NCBI RefSeq assembly: GCF_027244095.1
Contig: NC_069661.1
Span: forward strand, 196,325,501 to 196,389,500
DNA from: Hemicordylus capensis
Taxonomy: Eukaryota; Chordata; Lepidosauria; Squamata; Cordylidae
DNA length: 64,000 bases
Reading direction: 5' to 3'
Position 1 is the stretch's first letter. Each line of letters begins with the position of its first letter. Below the pieces are notes generated by a model. The model had not been told where the DNA came from, did no database searches, and saw only the letters and a program-made list of their open reading frames with translations. Below are positions 11,161-24,019 of this stretch, in pieces. The translations under genes were made by a program, and so were the position numbers.

Positions 11161-13483
11161 GGAGTTAGCTGAGCAAGCCTCTCACCTCCACCCCATAGCG
11201 GTGGTGGTCAGAGTGCCTGCTGTCACTGTCCATCCAGCCCAGTGACCCTTGAGACTTGTGAGGTGCTCCAGAGCGCCTGTGCAGTTGGAATAGATCATCA
11301 GAAGCCTGTTCACGGACATGGTGGCTAACATTATGGAAAAGATCAGTGGTTCGGCATGTCGGGGTGGCAGAAGGAGGACCTCCTGGACATTCGCGGGGTT
11401 GGGACCCAGACATTGGAAGCCACGGACCAGGACCCCAAGGTGCACAGATAAGAACACCTCTGCAAACAAATGTGGCAAAGCCTGCAGCTTAATTTCAGCT
11501 GTAGCTTGTGGCTGAAGAGAGAGACCAAAACAAACAGCCATCTCTGGAGAGACAAAATGGAGACTAACACTGGAAGAACAAAGCGGGCGGTGGGGGGAGT
11601 CCAGCACTTTTATCCATGACCCTAACTGCCCCCCCCGACCCCGGTCACTATAAGACATTGCAGCTGAGGGCTGATGCTGCCAGGGTCCTAGCTCCAACAG
11701 AAAATAGGGTAGTCCAGTGCAGAAATATTTTTTCCAGACTATCAGGCCTATTAAGGAAGGCACACCATGTCCCAATTCCCAGGTCAGCCATTTCATGTCA
11801 GATCCAGACCGAGGGCAGACAGATGAGTAGACCTCAGTTGCTTGCCTTCAGCCACAATGGTATATGTTTTGGGTGGTATATAAATGTGCTAAATTAATGA
11901 AATAAATATACAATGTTGCTAACATGGTGTTTTCTCTACTCAGTGGAATGAATTTTAAGTACATTCAGTTAGGATATGTTCCTGTCTAGTGGTCAGTCAT
12001 TAATACGTGGTTTTTCTAACAGGGGTCAGTGGGATTTCAGAATTAGTTTGGAAGTTGAGGAAATATGTTTGTTCAGAGGCTAAACACATGGTCAGAGGCA
12101 ACCACTGGACAATAAGAGCACAGCAGGGTCTGAGTCAGTCAAAAGCAATTGATGCCAGAGATGATTATGGAATGGAGATGATCACTTGGCCACTTGACCA
12201 AGGCTGGCTCCAACTATGAGGGTAAGGGCCTTTGGCAAAATGTCCTAATGGGCCCCCTCTATTACTGATTAGGCCCCCAAACTCCCAAGTGGGTAGATCC
12301 ATAGATCTACCAAACCCAATGGAGAAGGCAGTAGCATTAGCAGAATGAAAAATGTCAGCAGGAAAAGTAAGCTGTTGCCACTCTGGTGCATTGTTTTGGG
12401 GCCAGGTACCGAGGGAATATAAATGGTGCAGAGGAGGAGGAAGGACATTAGTGGGCTATACACAAAGAATGCTCCTCATTTGGGGCAGAGGGGGCATTAC
12501 CCCCCTCCTTGCCAGCCCCCCATTCTCTTCCTCTCTGCTTGTCTCTCTTGCTTGAATGTTGCTCTTGCATTTCTGCTACTTGCCAGTAGATAGCACTGGC
12601 TCTTAGTCTTTTTTATAAATTCCTTTATAAAGCCATTTCCTCCCTCTTAGGGTATTCAGTGGGATCCATTGCCCCCAAATTAAGTAGTTACCATAATTAG
12701 TCACTACACAAATTGCATATTTAGTGCCCCAGCACCAATCAGAATGTACCTTTCTTTTCTCCCCCCCATGCAAGGGTGGACAGGGGCTAGCCCTCCCCAC
12801 AACCAATCATAAGTCAGAATAGCTTACAGGCACCTCTTCTGACCAATAGCCAGCAAACAAAGCCAGCCCAGTAATCTGATTTCCAAGGGTCCTTCTGGAC
12901 AGGCTGAGCAGACTTTTTTGAGACCTTTGTGCAAAATAGGAGCACCCAGTCTGCAAGCAAATGGAGTTCAGAACAGGTAGGAGCCCTGGCTACCTTTCTC
13001 CAGCCTCCCCTTCTCCAGAGGAAAGCCAGACCTTTTCTTCTCACTCAGCACCCTGACCAAGCCCTTGTAAATTTTTGGATTTCTCCAGCATTTGCTGGGA
13101 GCTCTCTACTTTTCATTTCCTTCTTTATTTTTAAAAAATGCTACTGACAAATTTTGGCAACATTCAGAGATCTAGAAAATGAGGGGGAAAGTGGGAGATA
13201 TGGTGGATTGGCATTTCCTATGAGTAGTTCTTTTACTAACAGGCAAACAAGCAAGCAGCCTCCTCATCTTCGCTCTTGTTCTGGGACTTTAAGTAAAACC
13301 TCCTGCTAGCTCCTTTCTCTTTCTCTTACTCTCTCACCTGTCTTGAGGGTGAAAGAGGGAGGGGGTTATGGCTTCCAAATAAAACAAGGAATTTAAAATG
13401 AAATTACTAATTGGACGACTTCAGACTTATCCTGTTTGAAATGTGTGTGTTTTTATGCAGAAATATCTTTATATACGTATAAT
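11160..13483. other. Intergenic DNA with transposon scraps
   Basis: At 11865-11915 there is an L2/SINE-type tail ('gggtggtatataaatgtgct' then A/T-rich). At 12199 a second hAT-like left end (CAAGGCTGGCTCCAACTATG) begins; its partner was not found. From about 12890 to 13400 the sequence is non-repetitive to my eye. Two overlapping minus-strand frames near 11180-11800 are not recognisable and look accidental. Confidence 0.4.
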
Positions 13484-13847
13484 TCTCTAAAACATACTCG
13501 TGGCTAATCTCATGCATGGCAGCTCTTGTGAGAGTTCGGAGAGCTGCCGGATAGCCTCGGGGCGGCCCAGAGAAAGAATATGGCAGATGGTGGAGGTGGC
13601 TGGCCGGCTGAAGAAAATGGCAGTGGGCAGCTGGCTGGCCAGCGGGCAGCCAGCCAGAAAGCGGGGGCGGGCGGGTGGCGCAAAAGAAGGAGATAGGTGT
13701 GGGCTGTGGGCGGGGAAGAAGAAGAAGAAGGTGGGTGGGCGGAGAAGATGGGAGGGAGCGGGCAGGCAAAAAAGCGGCAGCGGGGGTGGGGGGAGAAGGT
13801 GGCGGCAGCCAACTAGGGGCACAGATGTTCTGCGCCGGAACAGCTAG
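13484..13847 (+). mobile_element. Possible non-autonomous Helitron
   Basis: The segment begins TCTCTAAAAC and ends with a short GTTC..GAAC hairpin followed by CTAG and then T, resembling Helitron termini. The body is purine- and G+C-rich, with a palindrome near the start (about 13511-13557), much like the better-supported Helitron at 30579. The base before the initial TC is T rather than the A expected of an A|T insertion, so the left end may be mis-set or the call wrong. Frames on both strands here are low-complexity artefacts. Confidence 0.35.
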
Positions 13848-14259
13848 TTTGTTTTTATTTTTTAAGGATTCTTAAATGATTGCCTTCTCTTCACGGGAAA
13901 TCTAACAGGCACAGCTTGGAAACCAGGCCAGTCCAAAAGAGTCAAGCAGCTCCACCACTCTCTAGTCCTTATGCCAGTATCTGTTTGCTGTTGGTTGGTT
14001 ATTTTGTGGGGTGTGTGTGTGTGAGTGTTAGTAGTATTGAAAGGAGAAGTCCTCAGCATAAGTTCTTTGGACAGGTTTGTTATTTATATGGTTTAATTTT
14101 TAAATCTGATAAAGGATTCTCTCAAGTAACGGTTGTATAGAACTGCAGCCAATTCAATATAGTTTATGCCAAGTAAAGGCAATCAAGGCTTCAAAACGCC
14201 CCCCTAGTTGATCTTCCTAGCCTAGTCCTGCATGGGGTGATGAGCAGTGTTTCCTCTAT
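13848..14259. other. Intergenic DNA, nothing recognised
   Basis: No gene or named repeat is visible apart from a short TG-rich run near 14010-14025. Confidence 0.4.
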
Positions 14260-14362
14260 CAGGGATTCCCAGATGTTGACTACAACTCCCATAATTCCCA
14301 AGCAAAAGCCACTGCAGCTTGGGATTCTGGGAGATGTAGTCAGCAACATCTGGGAATCTCTG
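14260..14362. mobile_element. Short palindromic hAT-like MITE
   Basis: The ends CAGGGATTCCCAGATGTTG and, on the other strand, CAGAGATTCCCAGATGTTG are inverted copies. The middle has the 'ctacaactcccat' / 'tgggagatgtagt' inverted pair seen in related copies at 54360-54488 and 62413-62549. No matching 8-bp flanks were found for this copy. Confidence 0.65.
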
Positions 14363-16436
14363 TTAGAGTGAACACTGGTGATGAGGAGAGGGCTGAGATT
14401 GCAAGGAGGGGGAGAAGTGGAGGAAATGCGGATAGAAGAATGGATGGAGAGAGAGAGAGGGAGAGAACACGTACACATTGCTACTTCCCACATTGACACC
14501 TACAATTAACCACTCTAAGGGCAGGATTAGACCTTAGAGCCATAGCCATCCAAGGGGTTAGATCCAAGATCCAAGCCATCCATTACTCACAGCCATCCAA
14601 GGGGTGAAATCAGCACTAAATAGCTGGCTGCCAAGTACTGGTATGAATGATGGAGATTTTGAGACAAGTAAACAATTTTACAGATGGAGAAAACCATGGG
14701 CTGGATCTTTCTAACTTTTGGTTGCAGTTGCCTACTATTAGTCCTGCCTGTGGTTACCCCAGCTCCCTCCCCTCCACTGTTCCCTCTAAGATGTGCGTAT
14801 GTGCACAGGCTCACAGGTTTTTTGATGTCCACTCAGTTCAATTTTGATCCCACTCAGGTTGAATCAGGAATGCCCCATTCTGAATGCAGGTGCATGCGCA
14901 CTGCCTTAGTACTGCCGCCCAGAACAAAACTCATTCTGCACAGAGGTGAAAAAAATTAGAGGGACCACTGCACCCCTCCCCTCTGCCTGTTGAAGGTTGT
15001 TAATTTTACCCCCAGTAGATAAACAGCAGAGCACTAAGGAAGAGAGCAGACACTTCAGTTACAGAGTAGGTAGCAGAGGATGGTTTAGTTGTTGCAGCTA
15101 TTTAGAGAAAACACATGGAGATTCTTGTAGAACTAAATACTAAGCATGTATTGGTAAAGTACACTTGGATAGGAAAGACCTAATTCTAATCTAAAGGACT
15201 ACATAATGAATAGGTAAGGCGATAGTTAGATGTTTCCATCTACTTTCTGAGAGGAAAGGAAGGATTGTGACAGAAAGTGCTGAAGAGTCAGATCAGAGCT
15301 CATAGAGTAGGGACAGATAGGGAGACCCTTACTCACTGTCTCTTCTCCCAGTGCTCCTAATGGTCATTAGGATAGTTGATGCAAAAGGTCGATGCACTGG
15401 AACTCCATATCCAACACTCCCCACCCCACCCAGCCCAAGAGGCAGCAGCCATGACTGGCTATATGTTGATTAAATATGCAGGTCAAACGACAAGACCATA
15501 AAAGCAGATCATCCACTGAAGCCAGATGTTACATTTTTACTGATCAGTGTTTCTGCCTTGGATGGGGATCATTTCAAATACTGGAACATAGTACTGTTGG
15601 TCAATGTTGATGTGGCCCACTCCATGTCAGAGGCCCTGGGCAACCCCACCCCTGCTGCAAGAGTCTGTATAAGCTATAGGTATTTGCATGCATGTATTTC
15701 TAACACAATACAGAATGCAGAAACATTGTAGATACAGGTAACATCAAAAAGGTCAACAGAAAATATTCATCCCCATACAAAAGTGCAGCCAAAATTATGG
15801 CTGATAAATACCACAGAATACATACACTTTAATTGATGTGTCATATTCATAATCAGGGTTTCTTTTAATAATAGTATGAATTTTCCCACTCTTTTGATGT
15901 ACTGTACAAGTATAGATTAAGTGGGGATTCTAATCAGCACTAGTGAGTTTGAATGTCACATGGACCCATGCAATTTATTATCCACTGGACTAAACACAGT
16001 TTATCATTCATCTATGGTGGCCCTCCAAGGACTTGATAAGCCTCTTGTTACTAGGGTAATTCCAGTTTTCCAAATCCAGGTGCCCAATTTGCATATTTTG
16101 TAAATTGGCTTGAAAATAATTTTGCATATGCAAATTAACCACTGCACTTGCCATTTGATTTGTATTTGCTCTGGATATCTACCAAAAAATGTTGGGAAAG
16201 ATTCCTTTGCCAGACCATTTTCCTTGATATATTAACAGCAGCAATAAAACAAAACAACAACAACAACACAGCTTTTTAATTAAGGCTGTAATTCTGTACT
16301 TATTTGAGAGACAATCTGATTGAAACCAATGGTGCTTACTTCTAAGTAGGCATGCATTAAATGTAAAGCCAAGAAAGTCCTTAAACATTACAATACACAG
16401 CCTGGTGGGCAGGTAGTGATTCACATCAAAAGCAAG
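14363..16436. other. Intergenic DNA, nothing recognised
   Basis: A direct repeat of 'cagccatccaaggggt' at about 14545 and 14591 marks a small local duplication. No coding frame or named repeat was recognised in the remainder. Confidence 0.4.
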
Positions 16437-16757
16437 CATAATCCACTTGTGGAATTCTCTGCCACAAGATGTGGTGACAGCCAACAACCTGGATGGCTTT
16501 AAGAAGGGTTTGGATAACTTCATGGAGGAGAGGTCTATCAATGGCTACTAGTTGGAGGGCTGTGGGCCACCTCCAGCCTCAAAGGCAGGATGCCTCTGGG
16601 TACCAGTTGCAGGGGAGTAACAGCAGGAGAGAGGGCATGCCCTCAACTCCTGCCTGTGGCTTCCAGCGGCATCTGGTGGGCCATTGTGCGAAACAGGATG
16701 CTGGACTAGATGGGCCTTGGGCCTGAGCCAGCAGGGCTGCTCTTATGTTCTTAAGCT
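16437..16757 (+). mobile_element. CR1 LINE 3' end
   Basis: It opens with the C-terminal coding text of CR1 ('ttgtggaattctctgccaca', coding for LWNSLP) and runs through the 3' untranslated region to the CR1 tail 'gctcttatgttctta'. It is 5'-truncated, as most CR1 copies are. It closely resembles the 3' end of the CR1 at 5453-8700. Confidence 0.85.
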
Positions 16758-17125
16758 ATCCTCTCAACTGCCCAAAAGAGATCCCCTGCTGATAACAAAA
16801 AAGGCAACATTCCTCAGGGGATTACTGTACTTGTAAAAGTGAAACCCTCCCAGCTAGCATCCTGTGCTCTTCCTCTTTTAATCCAAGTCCAGTGGTTGAG
16901 CAGAATTGTGACTGCACATTTTGTTCTGTAAGTCCACTTCTACAAGGGCTAGAGCTTAGGTTTTTTGTTGGTTTTTTAAAATGAAAGCTGAAATCTGGGC
17001 GAATCTGGATGGGCTAAGCAATCCGGGTGAGATGCTTAAAAGCCGAGTGGAACCTGGAATTCTGGGGGTGGGGGGCATGGCAACCCTACTTGTTACCAAT
17101 CACCTGGCAGCCACTGTTCATCTAG
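16758..17125. other. Intergenic DNA, nothing recognised
   Basis: Short spacer between the CR1 end and the foldback hAT; no feature seen. Confidence 0.4.
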
Positions 17126-17133
17126 AAAACTTG

Positions 17134-17592
17134 CAGGGGCGGAGCCACCATTGTGCAAACAGGTTCAAAGAACCCGGGCCACCAATGGAAGGGGCTGCCA
17201 AAGCCCACGGGGGGGCGTGGCTCAGGCTCCAGAAAAGCCCCAAGCTAACTCCCCCTGCTCTCGCCCATGCTACGGAGAGCCCCAAGCGAGCACTCCCCTG
17301 TCCTTTTCAGGCAACTTTTGCTGCCTGAAAGCATCTATTTCCCTGTCTTTCCCTCCAGCAAGAGAGAGAAAGGGAAACAGACGCTTTCAGGCAGCAAATG
17401 CTGCCTGAAAAGGACTGGGGAGTGCTCGATCGGAGCTCTCTATAGCCTGGGTGTGGATGGGGGAGTTCTCTTGGGGCTCTTCTGGAGCCCAAGCCACACC
17501 CCATGTGCATGACATCACGCCCATAGGATGTTGCTATAGGGGCCACCAGGCGGGGCTGGACCCAGGTCGCCATTCAGCTGGCTCCATGCCTG
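17134..17592. mobile_element. Foldback hAT MITE with target duplication
   Basis: The left end reads CAGGGGCGGAGCCACCATT and the right end on the minus strand CAGGCATGGAGCCAGCTGA. The flanks aaaacttg (17126-17133) and acaacttg (17593-17600) match at 7 of 8 bases. The interior is an inverted repeat centred near 17345, where 'gcctgaaagc' is answered by 'gctttcaggc'. A truncated relative in reverse orientation lies at about 20830-21070. Confidence 0.8.
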
Positions 17593-17600
17593 ACAACTTG

Positions 17601-19384
17601 CAATGACCTAATCTATCAGTTTTGAAATCTGATTGCATCTATGACATTATGATCATAACATATCTCTGCTGGTTCTCTGCATATTTAACTTTTATAGGCA
17701 GCTGGCTTGACTCCTAAATCCAGTGTCAGGAATCAAAACAATCACTAATTACACTTACTTTATACTAATTCATATTCAAGCATGAAGGTAATTTGCTCAT
17801 GAGCAGCAATACAGTGACTGTTCAGTTGAGTATTCCACCCCACCCACACCCATAGCAGCCATCACGAATGGAATATCTAACTGTAGAATAAATGTGTTTG
17901 TGCAGTGGTGGCTATTTGTCACTGTAGACCATGACACAGGCATGAAAGCATCTGCCACTTAAAACTATGTATCATAACCACCCAATGTGAGAATGGTAAT
18001 AAAATCCAGCCTTACTATTTTGAAGTAGAAGATGTCTGTTTAGTTAGCAAGGTTGCACCTCGAGACGACAAGAGGGGCTTGTAACTGAGCTGAACACTAA
18101 AGTCGTTTCTGTGCAAAGGGCAACAATAATAATTAGAAACACTTGCCCAGCCAAGGTCTCAGCAAAGGCGATTTGTAAAATGTAAAATACCTCTACCGAA
18201 AGAGAGGGGGGGGGACAGAGAAGAGCACATTAGTGACACAGACCGATTTTAATTCTTCTCTTTTATTTGTATATGCAAAAACACTTTATTTGAATTCCCA
18301 AAACTGTGAGCTGGAAAAACATACGTTAGGAGGAAATGTCTATCTGAAAGTTAGACAGTAATGCAAGCAAAAATATATGTAATGTGTATACCATTATAAA
18401 TGAGAAAATGTATTTTATGTGCCTGAATTATTAAAAACAACTTTCCCCCACTCCAGTGCTTTATTCTTTCAGTTCCTTTGATATATGCAGATTTCTGTGT
18501 CACTTCAAGAGTGCTTTGATATAGTTATCAGGGTAGGGTATATTTGATGTGTGGTATTTTTAGAAATAAATGGCTGCATTATTTTTAAGGCCCAGGAAAG
18601 TTGGCAGACGTGGCCACAGGGGGCAAGGTGTGAACACTCTGCATAGCAGTAAGCACACCAGGGATTGTGTAGTCATAAATGTTCCTGGCTCTGAAGATCC
18701 AGCTTTCAGCAGTACAGCAAATCTGGAGATTGCCCCTGACACCATGCAGCTGAACTCATGCCCAGCAGACCCAACCGTCATGCTGTGCTGGAGTGGGGTG
18801 GGAAGCCAGGTCCTTGTCATTTCATAGCAACCACGGGGACCTGAGAGGGACCATAACCATTTCGGAGACTGCATGGTGCTGATGGAGTAGGCCAGGTCTA
18901 CAAGCACTCTTACAGAAAAAAAATTTTAATAGTTTGATATGACTGTCCATAATGTGTTAAATATTTGTGACACATTGCTTGAATTGTACTTTTGGAATTG
19001 GTTTTAGCTGCCTCTGATAAAGAGCATCTAATACTTGAAATGTATTCTGTGTAATAAGAAATTGAGATCTGTTTGCAGATAAACAATGCATTTTACTTTC
19101 GCATCTTTTGAAGTTTGTTTCTTTGGATCTTACATTTACACAATGGGCCAGAATCCTTTAGTCGAGGGCATCAGGTAACATCTAGTCCTGCTCTGCTGTC
19201 CAGATCTGCTGCTGCCCTCAGTTAGAGAAACTAGTAGTTGAGAGGAGCCATGAGGTTATTTCTCCTTGCACGCAAATTACCAGCCTTCAATCTGCCTGAC
19301 TGCTGGCTGCTAGTCTGCCCACTAGTCTGCCCTGGGCCTGAGGCACCTTTTAAAGTGATGAATCTCTTCTACTTATCATGAGGC
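17601..19384. other. Intergenic DNA, no gene recognised
   Basis: The minus-strand 115-codon frame at 18560-18907 overlaps an 85-codon frame on the other strand and shows no family resemblance, so neither is called as a gene. No repeat was identified. Confidence 0.4.
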
Positions 19385-19553
19385 CCTATCCAAACCCAGC
19401 ACAGCATCCCTTCAGTGGCTGATGCTGGTGTTACCTTGCGTTTCTTTTTAGACTGTGAGCCCTTTCGGGAGAGGGGAACATCACGTTGTTTATTTTTCTT
19501 CGAAAACCACTGTGAAACCTTCTGTTGGAAAGCAGTCTATAAATGTTTGTAGT
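19385..19553 (+). mobile_element. L2-like 3' end (SINE or LINE fragment)
   Basis: The piece carries 'gactgtgagccctttcggg' and then a T-rich run followed by 'gcagtctataaatgtttg', the 3' end structure of an L2-like family. The same arrangement is found at 48590-48745 (+) and, in reverse, at 60470-60720, 62345-62720 and 62900-63135. Confidence 0.65.
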
Positions 19554-19718
19554 CATAGAGAACAGCAAGCGAGTGGAAGACCATGCACGCACCACTGCAC
19601 CAGCATGCAAAGAGTCTGGCTCGGTAGCTAGCTGGCTGCCTTACCTCGAACCCAAGAGGTGAAGTTGCTGGCCTGGCTGGGGAGAACAATGGGTGAGCTG
19701 TGGGGGAGGAGGACAGAG

Positions 19719-19768
<50 letters not shown>
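19719..19768 (+). repeat. (TG)n microsatellite
   Basis: An uninterrupted run of about 25 TG dinucleotides, long enough to be length-variable. Confidence 0.95.
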
Positions 19769-19771
<3 letters not shown>

Positions 19772-20829
19772 CTAACCAGGAGAGATGAGATGAATTTACA
19801 GTTAAGAAGCAGGGGCCTTGAGAACTCAGCACCTAGACAGCAGACTGAGCAGACATACAGCTCACCTGGTCATCAGCTTCAGTGGTGAGCTGTACTTATT
19901 CTCAAATTATCCAATTTTAATCAAAATATGCAAATATAATACCAATAAACATATGCAAATTTGATGCAAAGTGGAGACCTTTTTAGAGACTTCTTTGGTA
20001 AAAAGCATCCTCTATTTCCTCTTATTTGGTGATAGAGATCAACTTTTTTCACCATCTGGACCTGGCAACCCTACTATCTTTACAACAACCTAAAGAGGTA
20101 ATTCTAGCTTTACAGATTAAAATCTAAAGGTGAAAGATACTGACTGACCCAAGACCAGCAAAGCTGGAATGAGGTGACCTCCTTACGGAATTTCCCCCCT
20201 CACAGATTGGTTGTGAGATGGTTGAATCCGGGTAGTGTGTGGTTTTTTTAACCATATTCAGAAGTCACTTTCTCAGAGCCATGGGGTCAAGCTGCAGCAC
20301 CATCTTGGAAGGCATGCACAGAGTGCTGGGAAGTGTCATCCTTCCCAGAGCTTTCCCCATCGAACTCTATGAGGAGAGTGCTCCACACATTTGCTAAGAT
20401 GGTGCTGTGACTTTTTTTTAAAAGGAAAAAGTAGGGTTTTCCTTAAAGGAGCCCTACTGACACTGGGCAAAGGGCAGCTGAGCATGGTCATCTCTGCACA
20501 GTGCCAAGGGGGCTGTACAGAGTAGGCCTAATAAATAATTAGGAAGCCTCACTTAGGATTGATGGAAGCCACCCATGTCTCCCTGACCTTGCAATGAAGA
20601 ACACTGGTCCAGGTGGTCTATACAAGCCATAGATATATACTAAATATTATAGAAGTATGGTATTTATGAATAATAGGGCTTTTTTAGTCTTCTTATCTAG
20701 GTTTTAGCTACAAAACGTTTGCCATATCGAAAAGAAAAGAATAGGGAAAGGTCACATTCAAACCTAGAGTCATCTTCGGGGTCTGAGTGAAGTATCTGTT
20801 GTTGAAGTTAAATTGTTGAAGTGAAATCT
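19769..20829. other. Intergenic DNA, nothing recognised
   Basis: No coding frame or named repeat was seen between the TG microsatellite and the truncated hAT fragment. Confidence 0.4.
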
Positions 20830-21070
20830 TTCTTGCTGAGACAGATTGGGTGAGAAAGGGAAATAAAAGCTGTCAGGTAGCAAACGCTGCCTGAAAAGGA
20901 CAGGGGAGAGCTTGCTCGGGGCTCTCCAGAGCCCGTGAGTGTGTGTGGGGGGGGGGTTGCTTGGGGCCTTTCTGGAGCCTGAACCATGCCATCCTCCGGG
21001 TTTCAGTGGCCCTTTCCATTGGTGGCCCGGGTTCTTTGAACCCATTCTCACAATGGTGACTCCACCCCCA
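20830..21070 (-). mobile_element. Truncated copy of the 17-kb foldback hAT
   Basis: Read on the minus strand the segment has 'ggagtcaccattgtgagaa', 'gggttcaaagaacccgggcc' and then the same G+C-rich arm found at 17134-17592. Only one end and part of the palindrome remain. Confidence 0.7.
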
Positions 21071-21548
21071 TCAGTATTATCATTCTATGTGCACTTGCTC
21101 AAACTTGCTCAAAATCAAGTTTCATATGTTCAGTAGAGAATACTCTCAGGGAAGTGTGTATAGAAGGGGATTGAAAATAAATTTCTCCTTAGATAGTTAA
21201 AAAAAAACCCTCTACCAGTTTAAGACCAGAGTTAAGGCTGTTTCATTTTGGATCAAGCTGCACAAAGCCAGGGAATTAGAACCAAAGGCTGGTGCCTTAA
21301 CAGATGTGCCATGTGATCAGTAATGAAGTTGTGCAATGTCACAATTTTTGCTTGTTTACAATTTGCTTTCGGTGCACCCACTCTATTTATTTAAAATAGA
21401 AGGTGTGGAGATTTGGTCTTTGACACATGTTGTGTTGATTCACTGCATAATATAATGCAGCGAATTGCATTATAATTTATATGTTTCTAAAACAGTTGTA
21501 GGATATTCTGCATTATAGTTGAATCTTACAACAGTGTAGTAGATCCAG
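21071..21548. other. Intergenic DNA, nothing recognised
   Basis: A+T-rich, no feature seen. Confidence 0.4.
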
Positions 21549-22137
21549 CAGGGGCGTAACGATAGCAGGGGCAGGCAGGACACGTGCCCTCGGTGCCACT
21601 CTGGTGGATCATGTGGGGGGGACGCCAAGAAGTGGCATGCCCCCCCGACCCACCCCCCGGCCTGCGCAGTTGGGAAGCGACGCCGGGCCAGACGGCAGGC
21701 CTTGGCGTCACTCTGCTGCACTCGGCGATCCGCCGCCGCCCGCCACCGCCCGCCACCACCCGCCACCGCCGCACTCGGCGATCCGCCACCGCTCACCGCT
21801 GCCGCACTCACTCCCGCCGCCGCCCGCCACTGATGCGCGATCCGGAGGGGTCAGGGGGGCATGCCACTTTTGCCCCCCCCACGTGACCCACCAGAGTGGC
21901 GCCCAGGGCACGCGCGCCTGCCGCAACACATGCATGCGTGCTTGTATTACTGCTTCTTCCGGGCAACGACGGGGGCAGGGATGGCAGGGAGGAACGCTGC
22001 CGCCCCGAAAACTTCAATTTAAAACACAGCGCCGGAGGGGGAAGAGCGGCAGGAGGGGTAAGTTCTACCCCCCGCCCTTAAAGGTAGACCCCCCCTCAGT
22101 GCCGGACCGCGCCGCGTGGTTCCGTGCACACCACCAA
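21549..22137. mobile_element. Composite of two hAT-like foldback elements
   Basis: The left part (21549 to about 21925) begins CAGGGGCGTAACGATAGC and is an inverted repeat: 'gtgccactctggtggatca' near 21592 is answered by 'gacccaccagagtggcgcc' near 21885. Its right terminus is missing. The right part (to 22137) ends 'ccgtgcacaccacca', the terminal type of the 7769-8607 foldback (TGGTGTGCACCGG on the other strand). The whole is strongly G+C-rich with CCG and CCCGCCAC runs; the long frames here are by-products of that composition. Confidence 0.6.
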
Positions 22138-23079
22138 AAGCCCACAGTCCCCGCTCAGCTGCAAACACATACTTTACATAAACACACATTAAAAACAATG
22201 ATAATCACCCTACAGACTTGGTTGATGGAAAACCTGGGTAGGTTTGCACAAATGTGCAAAAACAGCAAAGTCAAGCCTTGGAGACAAGAGAGACAGCATC
22301 AACCTCCCCGCTACCCTACTTCAATAAATAAATGCATACATACATAAATACATAAACAAACAAGCAAACACAAACACAAAAACTGAGAGGTGGGGGGAAG
22401 CAAACAAAACTAGTTTTGCAGGAGGACTGGAGAATGAAAAGGTTTTTGTTTTTTTGTGGGTTTTTTTAACTTCCTTTCTGTTTCTCTCTTTCTTTCTCCC
22501 CCCTCCACCAATTCTCTTTGTCTTTTTTCCTGTTGCTTCTTTGCAAGTATGTGTTTTCTCCCTTTTTTCTGTGTACCTTTGTTGTGTGTTGGCTTTTTAA
22601 AAGCCAAATTCTGGCTTATGGCCCATTTGACCCACGAGTATACCCCTTAGGTTCTGGCAACCTTGGAACTTGTGTGTGTATGTATGTTTCTCCATTCCCA
22701 CCCACTCCCATTTTACTCACATGGGAAGTCTCTCTCTCCTTTTTAAAACTTGGCTTACTCAATTGGATTACTGGTGAGCAGCTGTGGAAAACTGTTCAAA
22801 CTAGAGAGGTAGGGGCAAAGGACATGATACAACAAATGCTGGATAGCTAATAGACTTCCTGCTTGCAATTAGGAGGCACCTATAGAAGTAGGAAAGCAAA
22901 GCCTTGATTAGTTGAGACACTCTCCATCTCCTACACATTTCCGATATGCAGGCAGCAGGTGCAGCAGCGTTAGCCAGGAAGGGAGAGCTGGTACTGAGTG
23001 GGTGATTTGGAGCCCCCACCCAGAGACAGAGGGGGCTGTGAGACCATAGACTTGGTCCCCAAAGTCCGGGAGGGAAGAA
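22138..23079. other. Intergenic DNA, nothing recognised
   Basis: It contains a polypyrimidine stretch near 22470-22570 and A-rich text near 22330-22380. No gene or named repeat was recognised. Confidence 0.4.
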
Positions 23080-24019
23080 TGCCCCTGATGACACTCAGAT
23101 CTATTTCTCCATATTGACCTCATCAGGAAATGTCATAGCTTCCCTGAATGCCTGCTGGAGGCAGTATGGGCTGGATGAGGCATAACAAACTGAAGTTGAA
23201 TCCAAATAAGATGAAGGTACTGACTGTGAGGTGTTGGGACCTGAGAGATGGTTTAGATCTGGATAGGGTTACACTCCCCCACCCCCGAAAGATCAGGTAT
23301 GTAGCTTGGGAGTGCTCCTGGATCCCAGACTCTATTTGGTTTCTTAGGTTGAGGCAGTGGCCAAGAGCTCTTTTTGTCAGTTTTGGCTGATTCATCAGCT
23401 ACGTCCATTTCTGGAGGTAAATAACCTAAAAACAGTGATGCATATGCTCGTAACTTACAGGCTTGACTACTGTAATGCACTCTACACGGGGCTGCCTCTT
23501 TATGTAGTTTCCCCATCTGGAAACTACAATTGATATAGAATGCAGCAGCCAGACTGGTCACTGGGACAACTTGAAGGGAATACAAAGTACTTCTTGTTAC
23601 CCATAAAGCCTCAACAGCTTGCGTCCAGAGTACGTAAGAGAGCACCTTCTTTGTCATGAACCCTGTCACCTATTAAGATCATCTGGAAAGGTCTGGTTAT
23701 GGTTGCCACCAGCTCGTTTGGTGGCGATTCTGGACCAGGACTTCTCTGTGGCTGCCCCAGGGCTTTGGAATATGCTCCCTGTCAAAATAAGAGCATCTCC
23801 ATGTCTTATTGCTTTTAGGAAGACCCTCACAACACAACCTGTTTTCTCAGCCTTTTAATAGAAATTAATTTTAAACTGTTTAATTGTTTTATCCCCATGA
23901 AATTGTTATCCTTTTATTCTGTGAAATGGTTTAAATGGTTTTTACTCTGTTTTGTATTTGTTGGGTTTTAAATTGTGTACACCACCTAGAGATCCACATA
24001 TCAGGAGGTATATAAATAT

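Noticed and set aside
11182-11796. 204-codon minus-strand frame
   Set aside because: No family resemblance, low-quality composition and overlap with other frames; probably inside decayed transposon DNA.
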